NCBI GenBank assembly: GCA_958009055.1
Contig: OY253657.1
Location: 615,051 to 679,050, forward strand
Direction of reading: 5' to 3'
Source: Choricystis sp. odSpoLacu1
Taxonomy: Eukaryota; Chlorophyta; Trebouxiophyceae
DNA length: 64,000 bases
Below the pieces are notes generated by a model. That model ran no database searches. It was not told where the DNA came from and was given only the letters and a program-made list of their open reading frames with translations. Numbering within the stretch: the stretch's first letter is position 1; every line of letters begins with the position of its first letter. This document shows positions 1-10,619 of the stretch, piece after piece. The position numbers and the translations under genes are program-made.

Positions 1-1124
1 GCCGCCCGCGAGACGCGTGGGCAGCTGTTGTCGACGCCCTGGCAGACGCAGGCACACCACTACCTGCCCACGTCACACCAGACACACTGCTGGCAGCGAG
101 CGAGGATCTGTTGCGAGACGCGTGGGGGAAAGCCACGCCGCTCCCCGGCGCGGTGCGCCTCACCACCCACCTGCGCGCGTGCGGCGTCAAGATCGGCCTC
201 GTCACGAGCACGCCTGCCGCCACGCTGGCCGCCAAGACGGCGGGAAAAGGGGGCGCTCCGTTTAAGCGGGCGGCGTTCGATGTTGTTGTAACGGGCGACG
301 ACCCCCGCGTCGTCAAAGGCAAGCCCGCCCCAGACGCCTTCCTGGCGGCCGCCGCCGCGCTCAACGTCCCCCCCGCCGCCTGCGTGGCCATGGAAGACAG
401 TCCCGCCGGCGTGGCCGCCGCCCGGGCGGCGGGCATGAGGGTGGTGTACGTGCCGAGTGTGCTGGGATTGCATGGTGGTGGTGGTGGTGGCGACGACGAC
501 GACGACGACGCTTTTGTTCACCTCTTGCCCTCCCTCCTGTTGTTCGACCCCCCGCGCTACGGCCTGCCCCCATTCACGGATGCGGTGGAGGGTGCGATTC
601 CGTTGGCGCATGCGAACGCGGCAGGCGTGGACGAACACGATCGCCACGCGGGCGTCATTTTTTTGGACGGCACCGTTGCCCGTGGCCACGGCCGCGGCGC
701 CGCCCAGCTGGGCATCCCCACCGCCAACATGGATGCCGGGACTGTGGAGGCAGCGGCCGAGCTGGGGGGCGCGGTGACGGGCATCTACGCGGCGCTGGCG
801 CGCGTCGACAGCGGCGCCGTCTTCCCCGCCGCCGCCTCCATCGGTGTCAACCCTCACTTTCCTGCGCCAAACGGCGGCAGCGGCGCCCCGCCACCGCGCA
901 CAGTGGAACCCTGGATCTTGGCGCCCCCGGGCGCGCTGCCCCCATCCTTTTATGGCGCTCGCCTGCGTTTGGCGGTGTGCGCTTTCATTCGCCCTGAAAA
1001 GGCATTTGGCTCGGTGGACGCCCTCGTCTCCGCCATTCACGCGGACGCAGAGGTGGCGCGGAGAGCTCTAGCGCACCCAGCGCTGGCGGTGCACAGGGAG
1101 CACCCGGGGCTGGTGGGGGATTGA
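1..1124 (+). CDS. FMN/FHY: Bifunctional FMN hydrolase / riboflavin kinase, 5'-partial
   Basis: The frame is open from base 3 to the TGA at 1122-1124, so the gene enters from the left edge. The first part is a HAD phosphatase: a GLVTST motif II strand near base 200, the KGKPAPDAF lysine motif near 320, and the acidic MEDSPAGV motif near 390. The HAD Asp nucleophile motif must lie upstream of the window. After a low-complexity Gly/Asp insert (about 470-510) comes a riboflavin kinase domain: GTVARGHGRGAAQLGIPTAN, TGIYAALARV, SIGVNPHF and VEPWIL, the last carrying the catalytic Glu of the family. Plant proteins with this order dephosphorylate FMN and phosphorylate riboflavin. No intron is needed in the visible part. 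The Gly/Asp insert is not family-typical and may be a retained in-frame repeat expansion. Confidence 0.9.
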   Translation, partial: RPRDAWAAVVDALADAGTPLPAHVTPDTLLAASEDLLRDAWGKATPLPGAVRLTTHLRACGVKIGLVTSTPAATLAAKTAGKGGAPFKRAAFDVVVTGDDPRVVKGKPAPDAFLAAAAALNVPPAACVAMEDSPAGVAAARAAGMRVVYVPSVLGLHGGGGGGDDDDDDAFVHLLPSLLLFDPPRYGLPPFTDAVEGAIPLAHANAAGVDEHDRHAGVIFLDGTVARGHGRGAAQLGIPTANMDAGTVEAAAELGGAVTGIYAALARVDSGAVFPAAASIGVNPHFPAPNGGSGAPPPRTVEPWILAPPGALPPSFYGARLRLAVCAFIRPEKAFGSVDALVSAIHADAEVARRALAHPALAVHREHPGLVGD

Positions 1125-1194
1125 AATGAAAAATGAGGCTTTTTCCGAAAACAGAGACAAAACAAAAACAATCCTCCTCTCTCCTTCTCTCTCC

Positions 1195-2366
1195 TCACGA
1201 CCCCGTCGCCGTGGGCCGCTTCTTGGAGTCGCCATACCCGTACGGGTGGTCATCCTTCCAGTCGTCCAGGGCGCGGGCAGCGTCCAGGTTGGGGCCGCCG
1301 TCGGGTTCGATGGCTGTACCGCGAGCGGCGCGTGCCGCGGCGGCAACCCTCTCCCTCTCCCCACGCGCGCGCGCGTCCGCCACCTCGCGCTCCGCGAACT
1401 CGGCCAGCGACATGGTGGGCAGGTGGTGGCCTGGGCGCACCACCAGGTCGCGCGCGGCGGCGCGGTCCAGGGCGGCCAGGGGGCCGCGCCCGCCGCCGGC
1501 GAGCGCGGCTGCCGCGCTGCGTAAAGCTGCCACGACAGACGGGTCTGGGCCCGCCGCCTCCTCCTCCTCGTCTGCCTCCCTCTGCTGGCCGGGCTGCCTC
1601 TGAGCCGCATATTCCAGCAGGGCGGCTTCCGTGTCTGCCGCGGAGGCGGACGCAGCGGCATCGACACAGGCCACCTCCAGAGCGGCCAGCACGCGCCGCC
1701 GCGCGCCATCGCTGTCGCCATCGTCGTCGCCACCCCCACCCGTGGACGGCGCCATCGCGGCCGCCGCGTCCGCCTCCAGCTGCTTGCGCCGTTTGAAGGC
1801 GGCGACCTTGGCGGCGCGCGCGGCGGCCGGGTCGCGGGGGCCCGCGCCGTCGTCGCCACCACCCACCGCCACCGACGGGGGCACCGCTTCGCACCCCACC
1901 GCGTCCTCCACAAAGGCGCGCAACTCGGCCGCCCCTCGCCGCAGTGCGGCCGCACGGGCGGCCGGGTCGGCGCGCGCGGGCGGCGCGGCGCGTGTGGTCA
2001 GGTCTCCAAGCCACCAGCGCAGCAGCAGGAAGCGAAGGTCGCCCGCCGCCACGTCGTCCGCGGTTTCGCCGCGGGAGGGCAGGACGCAGGCTGCGTCTGC
2101 CGCGGAGGAGGCGGTGGTGACGGCGGTGATGGCGCGCTGGTGTGGGCGTGGAGGAAGGGGAGGTGAGTCCGTTTCTTTTTTGTTTCTGAAACGACGCCGC
2201 GCTGGCCATTCGCGCCCCCCCCCCTCCCCCTCCTCTCTCCTCCTCTCACCTCAATCCGCTTCAACCCTTCCTCTGTGTCGCCGCTGGCTCCCGCCGCCGC
2301 GTCCCGCGCGACGCGCGCGCGGTCGAACAGCACGCGCAGCGGTGCGCCGTCGGCGGCGTCGCTCAT
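1195..2366 (-). CDS. TAP46: TAP42/TAP46-family PP2A regulatory protein
   Basis: Two exons, 2366-2250 and 2136-1195, joined in phase 0 across a GTGAGAGG...ACCAG intron, give a protein of about 352 residues. The N-terminus (GAPLRVLFDRA) and the exon 2 start match the helical TAP42/alpha4 fold that binds the catalytic subunit of PP2A-type phosphatases. The C-terminus ends DDWKDDHPYGYGDSKKRP, the family signature (DDWKDxxPxGxGN). TAP46/alpha4 acts in the cytosol downstream of TOR and stabilises latent PP2A, PP4 and PP6 catalytic subunits. The middle is rich in Ala and Gly with an acidic stretch, as is usual in this genome. The stop at 1195 lies only 70 bases from the stop of the convergent FMN gene. 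The next gene, PEX5, reads in the same direction and ends 150 bases upstream. Confidence 0.88.
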
Positions 2367-2519
2367 TGGGGGAGAGGAGGGGAGGGTGGCGGGCCGCACG
2401 CGTTGTCTTGTGTACGTGGAGCTGGTGTGCGCCCGCGCTGCGCACACGAAAATAAAGGAACTGCGACACAGAGTGATTTTTTTTTGGACACACACAACAA
2501 ACACGGTGAACCAAAACCC

Positions 2520-4840
2520 TCACAGCGGCAGCGCAGCACTCAACGCCCCCACGTCCTCCGCGTCCGCCGCCTCCAGCAAGTCTCCCCGCCCCGCGCACGC
2601 GAGCGCGGTGCGCACGTAGCCCCAGACGGGGGCGGCGGTCGGGTTGAGGGTGAGGGCGCGGGCGTAGAAACGGGCAGCGCGGTCATAGTCGCCGAGCCCC
2701 GCGTGCGCGATGCCCATGTTGGCCCACGCCCGCGTGTAGTTGGGCCTCAGGTCAAGCGCACGTTGGTACGCGGCTGCCGCCTCGCCAGGGGCGCCCGCAT
2801 TGGCCAGGGTGGCGCCCAGGCGGTTCCACAGGGTGGCGTCGGTCGGGCGCGCGCGCGTCGCGGCGCGAAACGCGTCGGCCGCCCCCCCATAGTCGCGCGC
2901 CAGGGAGCGGACGACGCCCAGGGCGGCGGCCGCGTCGGCGACGGCGTCGGGGGGGGCGGAGGCGGCGGCGGCGGCGAAGGCGGCGGTGGCAGCGGGCAGT
3001 GAAGGCGGCCCGTCACCAAGCGACGCGGCTGCTGCTGGGTGCGCCACGCGCAGCCAGTCAGCCAAATAACGCAGCGCGGCGCCACCATCCAGCTCATTGG
3101 TGGCGGCCACGCCCAGGGCGAGCAGGGTGGCCGCGTCTCCAGGCGCCGCTGCAGCCGCACGGCGCAGCGCGGCCAGCGCGCGCGCGTCGTCATCGTTCGC
3201 GGCATGCGCGTCGCCCAGCGCGCGCCACGCGCGCGCGTCCCCCGGGGCCCGCCGCACCGCGGCCTCCAGGGCGAGCGTGGCTTCTGTCAGCATGCCGCCG
3301 TCTGCCAGGGCCAGGCCGCGGGCCAGGGGGTCGGCGTCGGACAGGAAGGGGTTTGGGTCGGTGAACTGGTAATCATCGGCTCGCGTCTCCAGCGGCGGCG
3401 CCCCCCCTGCCGCCGCCACCGCTGCATACTCCTCCGCCCACGCGGCCGCGGTGGCGGTGGAGGGGGCCAGGCCCGCCGCAAACGCGTCCGCCCAGTCGGA
3501 GGCGGGAGGGCGGGCGGTGGAGGCGGCGTCCGCCCAGGCGGCCTCAAAGGCGGGGGGTCCCCCCGTCGCGTCGCGCCACGCGCCCGCCAACGCCGCCTCC
3601 TCCGCCCACGCGCCGCCGACAGCGGCCGGGGGGGCGGGGACGGCGGTGTTGCCATCCAGGACGACCTCGCCGCGGGCGAGGCGGCCGACAAAGGACGCAA
3701 ACTGGGAGCGCGCCATGGCCGGGTCGCTTTCGAGGGCGGAAGCCAGCGCGGCCGACTGCGCGCGCGCGTCGCCAGGCGCGGCAGAGGGACGCGCTGGCGC
3801 TGCGGCAGCAGCCACGTGTTCCTCCGCCCACGTGTCCGCGAGCGGGCGGCCGTACTCGGCCGCCCACGCCGCCCCGGGGGGTGGAGGAGGGGGCGGGCGG
3901 CGTCTCTGTGCCTCATACTCGGCCGCCCACCCCGCCGCCGGCCGCGTGGCCGCCGCCCACGCTGCGTCATAACCAGCTGGCGGGGGAGGCGCCATGCCAG
4001 GGTGCACGCCCATCGCTCCACCCATCCTGGGCGGCGGCGGCGGCAGTGCGCGTGCATCCACGCCGACCGACGCCAGCAGCGCTGCCACAGCAGCGTCCGC
4101 GCTGGCCACCCCCTCCCCCCGCCCCGCCGCCAGCTGCCTCGCCAGGGTGGCCGCCCGGTCGCGCAGGCGCACCTGGTCGGCCAGGGGCAGGGGGAGTGGG
4201 GCGGCGGCGGGAGGGGGGCGGAAGGGGGCGCCCGCCGCCGTCGCGCCGAGGAAGGACGCGAGGGGTCCCGTCAGCGCGGCGGTCGCGGCAGCAGCTGCTC
4301 CATGATGGGGGGGGCGCATGCATGGTTCGTCGCCCGTCCGCCAGGAACTCGTCCACCAGGCCAGGGGGAGGGGGGGCGGCGCCCGGGATGGAGAGGCCGG
4401 TGCCTGGAGGAAGGGAAGGGGGGGGGGGGGGGGGTGGAGCAAAAAAAACGGAGCGAAAAAACACTCGACAAAAAAAAACAAACCCACTCTTTTTCTTTGC
4501 CCGCACACACACAACCCAACGCACCTTGTGCGGCCGCCAGGGCGGCCGCCTGCACGCTGCCGGGGGGGGGGGCAAAGCCGGGGCGCGTGGTGGGGCCGAC
4601 GCCGGGGAGCTGTGTGTGGGAGAGGGTGTGTGAGGCTCTGGCACCAACACACGAACGCCTTCCTTCCTTCTCTCTCTCTCCCTCAAACCCTCTCTCCCCT
4701 ACCTCGTGCACCCCCTCGTGCGCCTTGGTCGGCCGCCCCAGCAGCGCGTCCGCGAGCGCGGCCGCCGCGTTGGACGGGCCTGCGCCCCCGCCGTCGGGGG
4801 CGCAGCCGTCGGCGCCGGTGGCCAGGTCGCGCAGCGCCAT
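2520..4840 (-). CDS. PEX5: Peroxisomal targeting signal 1 receptor PEX5
   Basis: Exons 4840-4703, 4609-4525 and 4403-2520. Exon 1 begins MALRDLATGADGCAP, matching the PEX5 start with its conserved, ubiquitin-accepting Cys (here Cys13). The middle holds WxxxF/Y peptides that bind PEX14 and PEX13: WAAEY twice, WADAF and WAEEY, plus degenerate copies WAEEH, WAEEA and WADAA. The C-terminal half is a TPR array (for example WNRLGATLANAG, WANMGIAHAGLGDYDRAARF) that reads PTS1 tripeptides on cargo. The receptor cycles between cytosol and peroxisome membrane. Oddity: splicing places exon 3 in the frame reading GLVDEFLADGRR, but the TPR frame is entered only after a one-base change near the run of eight Cs (plus-strand Gs at about 4307-4314). 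Seven Cs would restore one frame. This is either a sequence error or an unseen splice. Confidence 0.88.
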
Positions 4841-5364
4841 GATGGGTGGGTGGGGGGCGTGCGGGCAGGGCGCGAGTGGGGGAGTTTGGGGGGGGTGCCC
4901 GAAAACAAATGGGGGAAGCCTTGCCAGCGACGCGCAGTGTTTTCCCACACTGCGACGGGCGCGATGCCGCGGGGGCTGGCGTGCCAGACGGAGGCCTAAG
5001 CTTGCTGCTGGTGTAGGGGGGAGGAGAGGCAGGGACAGCGCCTTCGCGTGCGCTGCCGAATCGGGAACAGCGGGGTTTCGACGAGAGTGAACCGACACAA
5101 CAAAACGAGCACACACCCCCGCCGGCACTGGGCCCCACACCCCGCGCCCTTGGCGCCCCACCGTCCGCGTGCACCAAGCCTGCAAAACAGCCTGCCAATA
5201 AACACACGCACATACACACGTTTTCGGACCCAAAACAAAACACACAAACCGATCATGCTCCCCCCCCCTCCACCCGGCCCCACCCGCCACGGACCCCGCC
5301 CCTTCCCCTCCCCCGCCCTCAACACGTACGCCCTGCCGGGTGTGCACGGCTCCCGCCGCCGCTG
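4841..5364. promoter_or_regulatory. Divergent spacer between PEX5 and the CD36-like gene
   Basis: About 520 bases separate the PEX5 start codon from the first recognisable exon of the CD36-like gene. The stretch is C-rich on the plus strand towards its right end and contains CA-rich runs (about 5200-5250). No TATA box, repeat or further gene is evident. It should hold both promoters and possibly an unrecognised first exon of the CD36-like gene. Confidence 0.4.
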
Positions 5365-8000
5365 ATGCCTCGAAGCCGGCCGCAACGCGGGCCTGGGGGC
5401 GGCGGTGCTGGCCCCCCTGGTCGGGCTGTGCGTCGTCACCCCTCTGGTCGCCCTCGTGGCGGGGGTGGGCGGAGGGGCGAGGCCAGGGTGGCCGTGCCTG
5501 AAGACGGAGGCAGAGGTGAGGATGTTTTGGAGGGGGGGGGGGGGGGGGGATGGGGGGGCGGGGCGCGTGTGAGGGTGAGGAGAAAGGGGGTGCCCGCTCG
5601 CGGCGGCAGGAGGGCGCGGCAGGACCGACCCCCCCCTTCCCTCCTTCCCTTCCACGTCCAGGCGTGCCCCACCCCCATCCAGTTTGACTACTTCTTCTGG
5701 AATGTGACCAACGCGGTCGAGGTGCGTGTGTGTGTGTGCGTGTGTGGAAAGGGCGGGCAAGGCTGCGCGTGTTTTTTGTGTTCGACCCCAACACCCTTCT
5801 TCCCCCCCCCTTACACAGTGGATGGACGGCGCCCCGCCCGTCGTGCAGGAGCTGGGGCCATACACGTTCAGGGTGAGGGAGAGAGATGGATTGTTTTTTG
5901 AGTGACTGTGGGAAGGAGCGTGCCTTGCCCTCCCCCCTCTCACCACCCACCACCCACCACCCACCACCCACCACCCACCAGGTGCGCGAGCTGCGCTGGA
6001 ACGCGCGCTTCTCGCCCGACCAGACCAACGTCACATTCACGCGCACGTTTTATCACGAGGTGAGTGTGGGAAGGATAAGCGAAAGAGGAGGAGGGAGGAT
6101 TGCTCTTTTTTTTTGCCTCACCTCCCCCCTCCCCCCGTCAGTCCTTCCTCCCCGACGCCTCCTGCCCCACCTGCTCCCTGGTCGACACCATTGTCACCCT
6201 CAACCGGGGCTACCTGGCGGTGCTCGCGTCCGCGGGCGGCAGCGAGCTGCCCTTTGTGTTGGGGGGGGTGCCCGCCGCGCTCTCGGCCGCGCTCTCGGCG
6301 TTTGAGGCGGGGTTGATCGCGGGCGGGTGCCCACCCGAGGCCGCGCCCCGCCTCGCCAGGCGCCAGTGGGCTTCATGCGACGTGTGGCCCGCCGACCCTG
6401 CGGCCGGGGTGGAGTGGTGTGCGGCTGCTGCCGCGGCGCGCGGCGTCACGCCGGGGTCGCCCGGCACCACCCTCGACGACGCCTCGTCCACCCTCCTCCT
6501 GCCCCTGCTGCTGGGCAACGCCTCCCGCGCCGATGCCTCCGGCTCCGATCCCGCCGCCCGGGCGGCCGCGATGGTTGTGGGGCTGCTCCCCGCCCCGTCC
6601 GTCGCGGCCGCGCTGGGCATCCCGCTGCCCCTCGCGGTCGGCGCGCAGGCCTACGTCCGCCACCTGGGCGCCAGCCTGGTGGGGCCGGCCTACGTGGCAT
6701 CCGTGCTGGGCGCCCCCCTGGGCCCCGCGTCGGGTGGTGTGGTCGTGCGGCGGAGTGTGCGTGACTGGCTCGCTGGCTGGCCGGACCCCCTCCTCTCCGC
6801 CTACGCGCCCGGCCCCCGCGCCACCGTGTCGTCCGCCAACGCGTGTGCCAGTGTGGACGCCATGGTGAGTGCCCTGGGCAAGCCGGTGGCAGCCATCAGG
6901 GGGGGGGACCACCCCCTGGTGTCCGACCTGACTGTCACCAGTGGCGAACCCACCGCCACCGTCGACGCCCGCGCCGGCGTCCAAACCTACACCGAGGTCC
7001 CGCCCTGGCGCACCCTGGCCCTGGATGGGTCGGCCTTGGCGGTGACGGGGGCGGCGGAGGGCGCGATCGTGAGGGTGGGGGGCGCGCTGGACGGGACGGT
7101 GCTGGGCGAGCGGGTTGGGAGTGTGCGCACACCTTTAACCGTGTTTGACGCCACGCTGCGCCGCCCGCTGACCTTGGTTGCGGAGGAGGAGGAGGCCGGC
7201 AACTCCACCTCCCTCTTCTCCTCTTCAACCCGCGTCAAGGGCGTGGCTGTGCGGCGCTACACGATCGCCTCCTCCTCCGCCGCGCCGTGCGAAGGCACCG
7301 GCGGCGTCGACCGCTGCGCCGCGCCCGACGCGTACGCGTGGGGCTGGCGCGCGGACGCGCTGTACGGGACGGCGACTCAGTTGAGCTTGCCCAGGTTTTA
7401 CAAGGTGAGTTGTGTGGGTGGTGTGGAGGGGAGAGAGAGAGAGGAAAGAGTGTGGGTTTGTTTCGTTTTTTCAACGACCTTCCCACCCTCCACCAGGCCG
7501 ACGCCCTGGCCGCCGCCTCCCTGGCCCCCCTGCCCCCACCCGCCCCCTCCCTTCACGCGTGGTCCATGGCCGTGGAACCCTTCATGGGGCGCGCCATCGC
7601 GGCCTCCAAGCCCATCCAGGTGTCGCACCGGGTCGGGGCGACTGACGTCACCGCGCGCAGCCTCGGCGCGCGGTCGACCGACACGCCGGGCGCCCCCGGC
7701 TGGCTGCCCACGCACTGGGTGCGCGCCTCCTACACGCTGAACGACGACGACGCCGCCAAGATGAGGGACGGCCTGGCCACGGTGACCGCGATGCGGGTAG
7801 GGATGAGCTACTGTCTTCCCGCGGTCGGCCTGGCAGTCGGGTTCACCTGCGTCTTTTTCCTGCACCTCACCAAGTTAGCGCGCACCACGGCGGCCGCCGC
7901 CAAGCTGGTGGCGGCACCGCGGCCGGTGCCGACGGTGATCGAGGCGGCGGCCACGCTGGCGCTGGCGGTGGAGGCGGGGGCCGCGGGTGGGAGTGAGTGA
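5365..8000 (+). CDS. CD36/LIMP2 (scavenger receptor class B)-like membrane protein
   Basis: Exons about 5369-5515, 5662-5721, 5819-5872, 5982-6059, 6142-7404 and 7497-8000 all join in phase 0 with GTGAG/GTGCG donors. Exon 1 encodes a hydrophobic segment (GAAVLAPLVGLCVVTPLVAL). The next exons carry the CD36 signature near the N-terminus (FDYFFWNVTNAVE, VQELGPYTFR). A large ectodomain follows, and a second membrane helix (VGLAVGFTCVFFLHL) lies near the C-terminus. Family members are glycoproteins with two membrane anchors that bind or transfer lipids, sterols or lysosomal enzymes. The product, about 700 residues, is longer than animal CD36 (about 470). Oddity: the exon 1 frame has a TGA at 5363-5365 and no ATG. 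The ATG at 5365 is one base out of frame, so the true start needs a non-AUG codon, an upstream exon or a base correction. Confidence 0.75.
5941..5981 (+). repeat. CACCACC heptamer microsatellite in a splice acceptor
   Basis: Nearly six copies of a 7-base C/A unit run directly up to the AG of the fourth exon of the CD36-like gene and seem to serve as its C-rich acceptor tract. Confidence 0.8.
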
Positions 8001-8157
8001 AAGGAGAGAAGAGGTAAAAATCAAGCCAACACACTCTTGCAATTCTTTTCTTTTCTTGCGCGCGCCGCCCCCCTTTCTGAGACACACGCACATCACCAGC
8101 GTCATCTAGTTGCCTGTCTCTGTTTGCTGCACACTTTAGACCCTTTCTTTCATCTCA

Positions 8158-10406
8158 ATGCCAGCGCTGCGGCGCAGCACGCGGGCCGCCGCGCCGCCGC
8201 CCGCCAAGCCGGCCGCCGGCAGCAAGCGCCGGCGCGCCGCGTCGCCCCAACGCGAGCACAATGGTGACGCTGACGCACCCGCCGTCTCACCGCCGACGCC
8301 GGGGGGCGGGGATGCGTCTCCGCCCGCCGAAGGCGACGCATTCGACGCGCCGACCCGCGCCGCGGTCAACGCCCTGCTCGCCTCCCTGCCCGACGCCTCG
8401 GCTCTGGCGTCTCCCAACCCGACCGTCGCGGCAGCGGCGCGGGGAGCGTTGACGGCGCTGTACCGCACGCTGCTGGCGACTGCTCCTGGCGGGCCGCCGC
8501 GCGGCGCACTGGGGGCTCTGCACGCGGGGCCCGGGTTTGATGTGGAGCAGGTGAGAGAGAGGAGGGAGAGAGTTTTGGAAGGGACAAGCAGTGGAGAGGG
8601 AAGGAGGAGGATGAGGGGAGCGGTGGGGGGCCAAACGCAGAGCGACCCACATGCGCGGGCGCTGGCTTCGGCGGCTGGGTCTTCGAAACGAAAAAAAAAA
8701 AAAAACGACCCCCCACACCACACCCACCCCCCACACACCAGGTCTGGCTCCAGCTGGACGCCGCCCTGGCCCCCCTGCTTAGGCGCGCGGGCCGCGCCCT
8801 GGTGGGAGCGGCTGACGTGGCGTCGTTGTTGACCCCTGATGCAGAGGAAGCGCTGGAGGACCTGCTGGCCGGCCGTGGCGGCGGCACCAGCGACGATGAC
8901 AGCAGCGAGGATGACGGCGATGCGTCCGAGTCGGAGGAGGAGGAGGAGGACGCGTCCGCGTCGTACGAGTCGGAGGACGCGAGCGACGGCGACGACGCGT
9001 CGGCGTCGAGTGACGACGATGACGCCGCCGCCCGCCCGGCCCGCCCCTCCCGCCCCCGCCGCCCGGCAGAGGACGCCTTCCTCAACTTTGACGACATGGA
9101 GACGTTCCTGCAGGACGCGGAGGCGACCGCGGCGAAGGAGAGGGACGGGCCGGACGCGAGCGCGAGCGACGACGACGAAGAAGACGACGAAGATGGTGCC
9201 ACCGCCAGCGAGTCGGACGAGGAAGAAGACGGCGACGAAGACGCGGGCGACGCAGAGAACGAGCACGCCATGTACTCTGACTTTTTCGGGGGGCAGCAAC
9301 CGCGCGCCGCTGCGGCCGCTGCCGACCCGCCCTCACCCGCCACCACGCCCCCTCCTCCTCTGCCCACCACCCCCCACCAACGCCGCCTGGCCCGCACCGC
9401 GGCCGCGGTGGCGGGGCTGGAGGCGGCCGCCATGGAGGGGCCGGACTGGCACATGGCGGGGGAGGTGCGCGCGCGGGACCGGCCGGACAACTCGGCGCTG
9501 GAGATCGACCTCGACTTTGAGCGGGCGGCGCCACCGCCACCACCGCCATCAGCCAATGTGACGGCGTCTCTGGAGGCTCTCATCCTGGCCCGCGTCAAGG
9601 AGGGCGCGTACGACGACCCGCCCAAACCGCCGCCGCCGCCGCCCGCCACGACGGGCGCGCCACCGATGGAGCTGGACGACCGCAAGTCGGCCAAGGGGCT
9701 GGCCGCGCTCTATGAAGAAGAGTTTCAGGCTGTGGTGAGCAAGGGGGAGGGTGGTGGCAATGCGCCCGCCCCTGATGGCCTCGACCCGATCCGTGCCCAA
9801 GCGCGCGCGCTCTCGCGCGCCCTGTTTGCCCGCCTGGACGCCCTCACCCACGCCCGCTACGCGCCCGCGCCTCCGCCTGAAGAGGAGGAAGGCGTGGACG
9901 CGGATGGTGCCGTCAAAAAGGCGGCGACGACTTCCTTACCTGCTCTCGCGGCGGAGGCGGCGGCCCCGCTGCCGACCTCCCTCGCCGACACGCGCGTCCC
10001 CGAGGCTGTCTGGGCCGCTCCCACCACCCGCACCGCCCCCGCCCCCGCCGACGCGGAGCGTGGGGACGCGGGGCGGGCGCGGCGGGCGCGCAAGCGGGCG
10101 GGGGCGGCCGCCAAGAAGGCGGCCGCCGCGGGCGCGCCGACGACGGCGCTGGCGCCGGGTCGGAGGTCGGAAGCGGCTGCCGCGGCCGCGCGCGCGGACG
10201 CGGCGAGCGGCAAGCGGCGGCGCAAGAAAAAGGGTGGAAGCTCGAGCGTCCCGCCTCCCACCTCCAAACCCATCAACTACACCAAGTCGGGGGCCGTGTT
10301 TGGCGAGCTGCAGCGGAGGAAGGAGGGCGGGGGTGGTGCGGACGGCGCGAGCGCTGGCGGCGCGCCCGGCGGCGCCACTCTGTCGTCCAAAGCGCTGAAA
10401 CTGTGA
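8158..10406 (+). CDS. MPP10: U3 snoRNP protein MPP10
   Basis: Exons 8158-8550 and 8742-10406 join in phase 0 (CAG|GTGAGAG...ACCAG|GTCTGG) for about 685 residues. MPP10 is a scaffold of the small-subunit processome, needed for early pre-18S rRNA cleavage in the nucleolus. Supporting features are the very acidic Asp/Ser/Glu middle (8880-9260), the YSDFFGG motif, and the MPP10 core around 9430-9520 (PDWHMAGEVRARDRPDNS followed by LEIDLDFER). The C-terminal third has the segment leading into KSAKGLAALYEEEF and a Lys/Arg-rich tail (KRRRKKKGG) suited to nucleolar localisation. The start is the first ATG in a T/C-rich leader at the first base of exon 1. No coding break is seen. Confidence 0.88.
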
Positions 10407-10619
10407 CGAGAGAGAGACGTGTTTTGTGTTTTTTGTTGTGTGTTATATTCGAGCTCCTGTTTTTCAACGCTGGCGGGGCGCTGGGGGTGGATGAAAAACC
10501 GGGTGCAGAGGAGCGAAAGAAACAAAGAAAAAACTATCCCCCACAACCCCCGGAGCCACCTCCGTCGAGGACTGTTTCTTCCTCCACTCTCTCCTCACAC
10601 TCCACACTAACCCACCACC

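Noticed and set aside
3039..5090. A plus-strand open frame of about 680 codons opposite PEX5
   Set aside because: Arg/Gly-rich composition without motifs. It crosses PEX5 introns and is a shadow of the minus-strand coding sequence.
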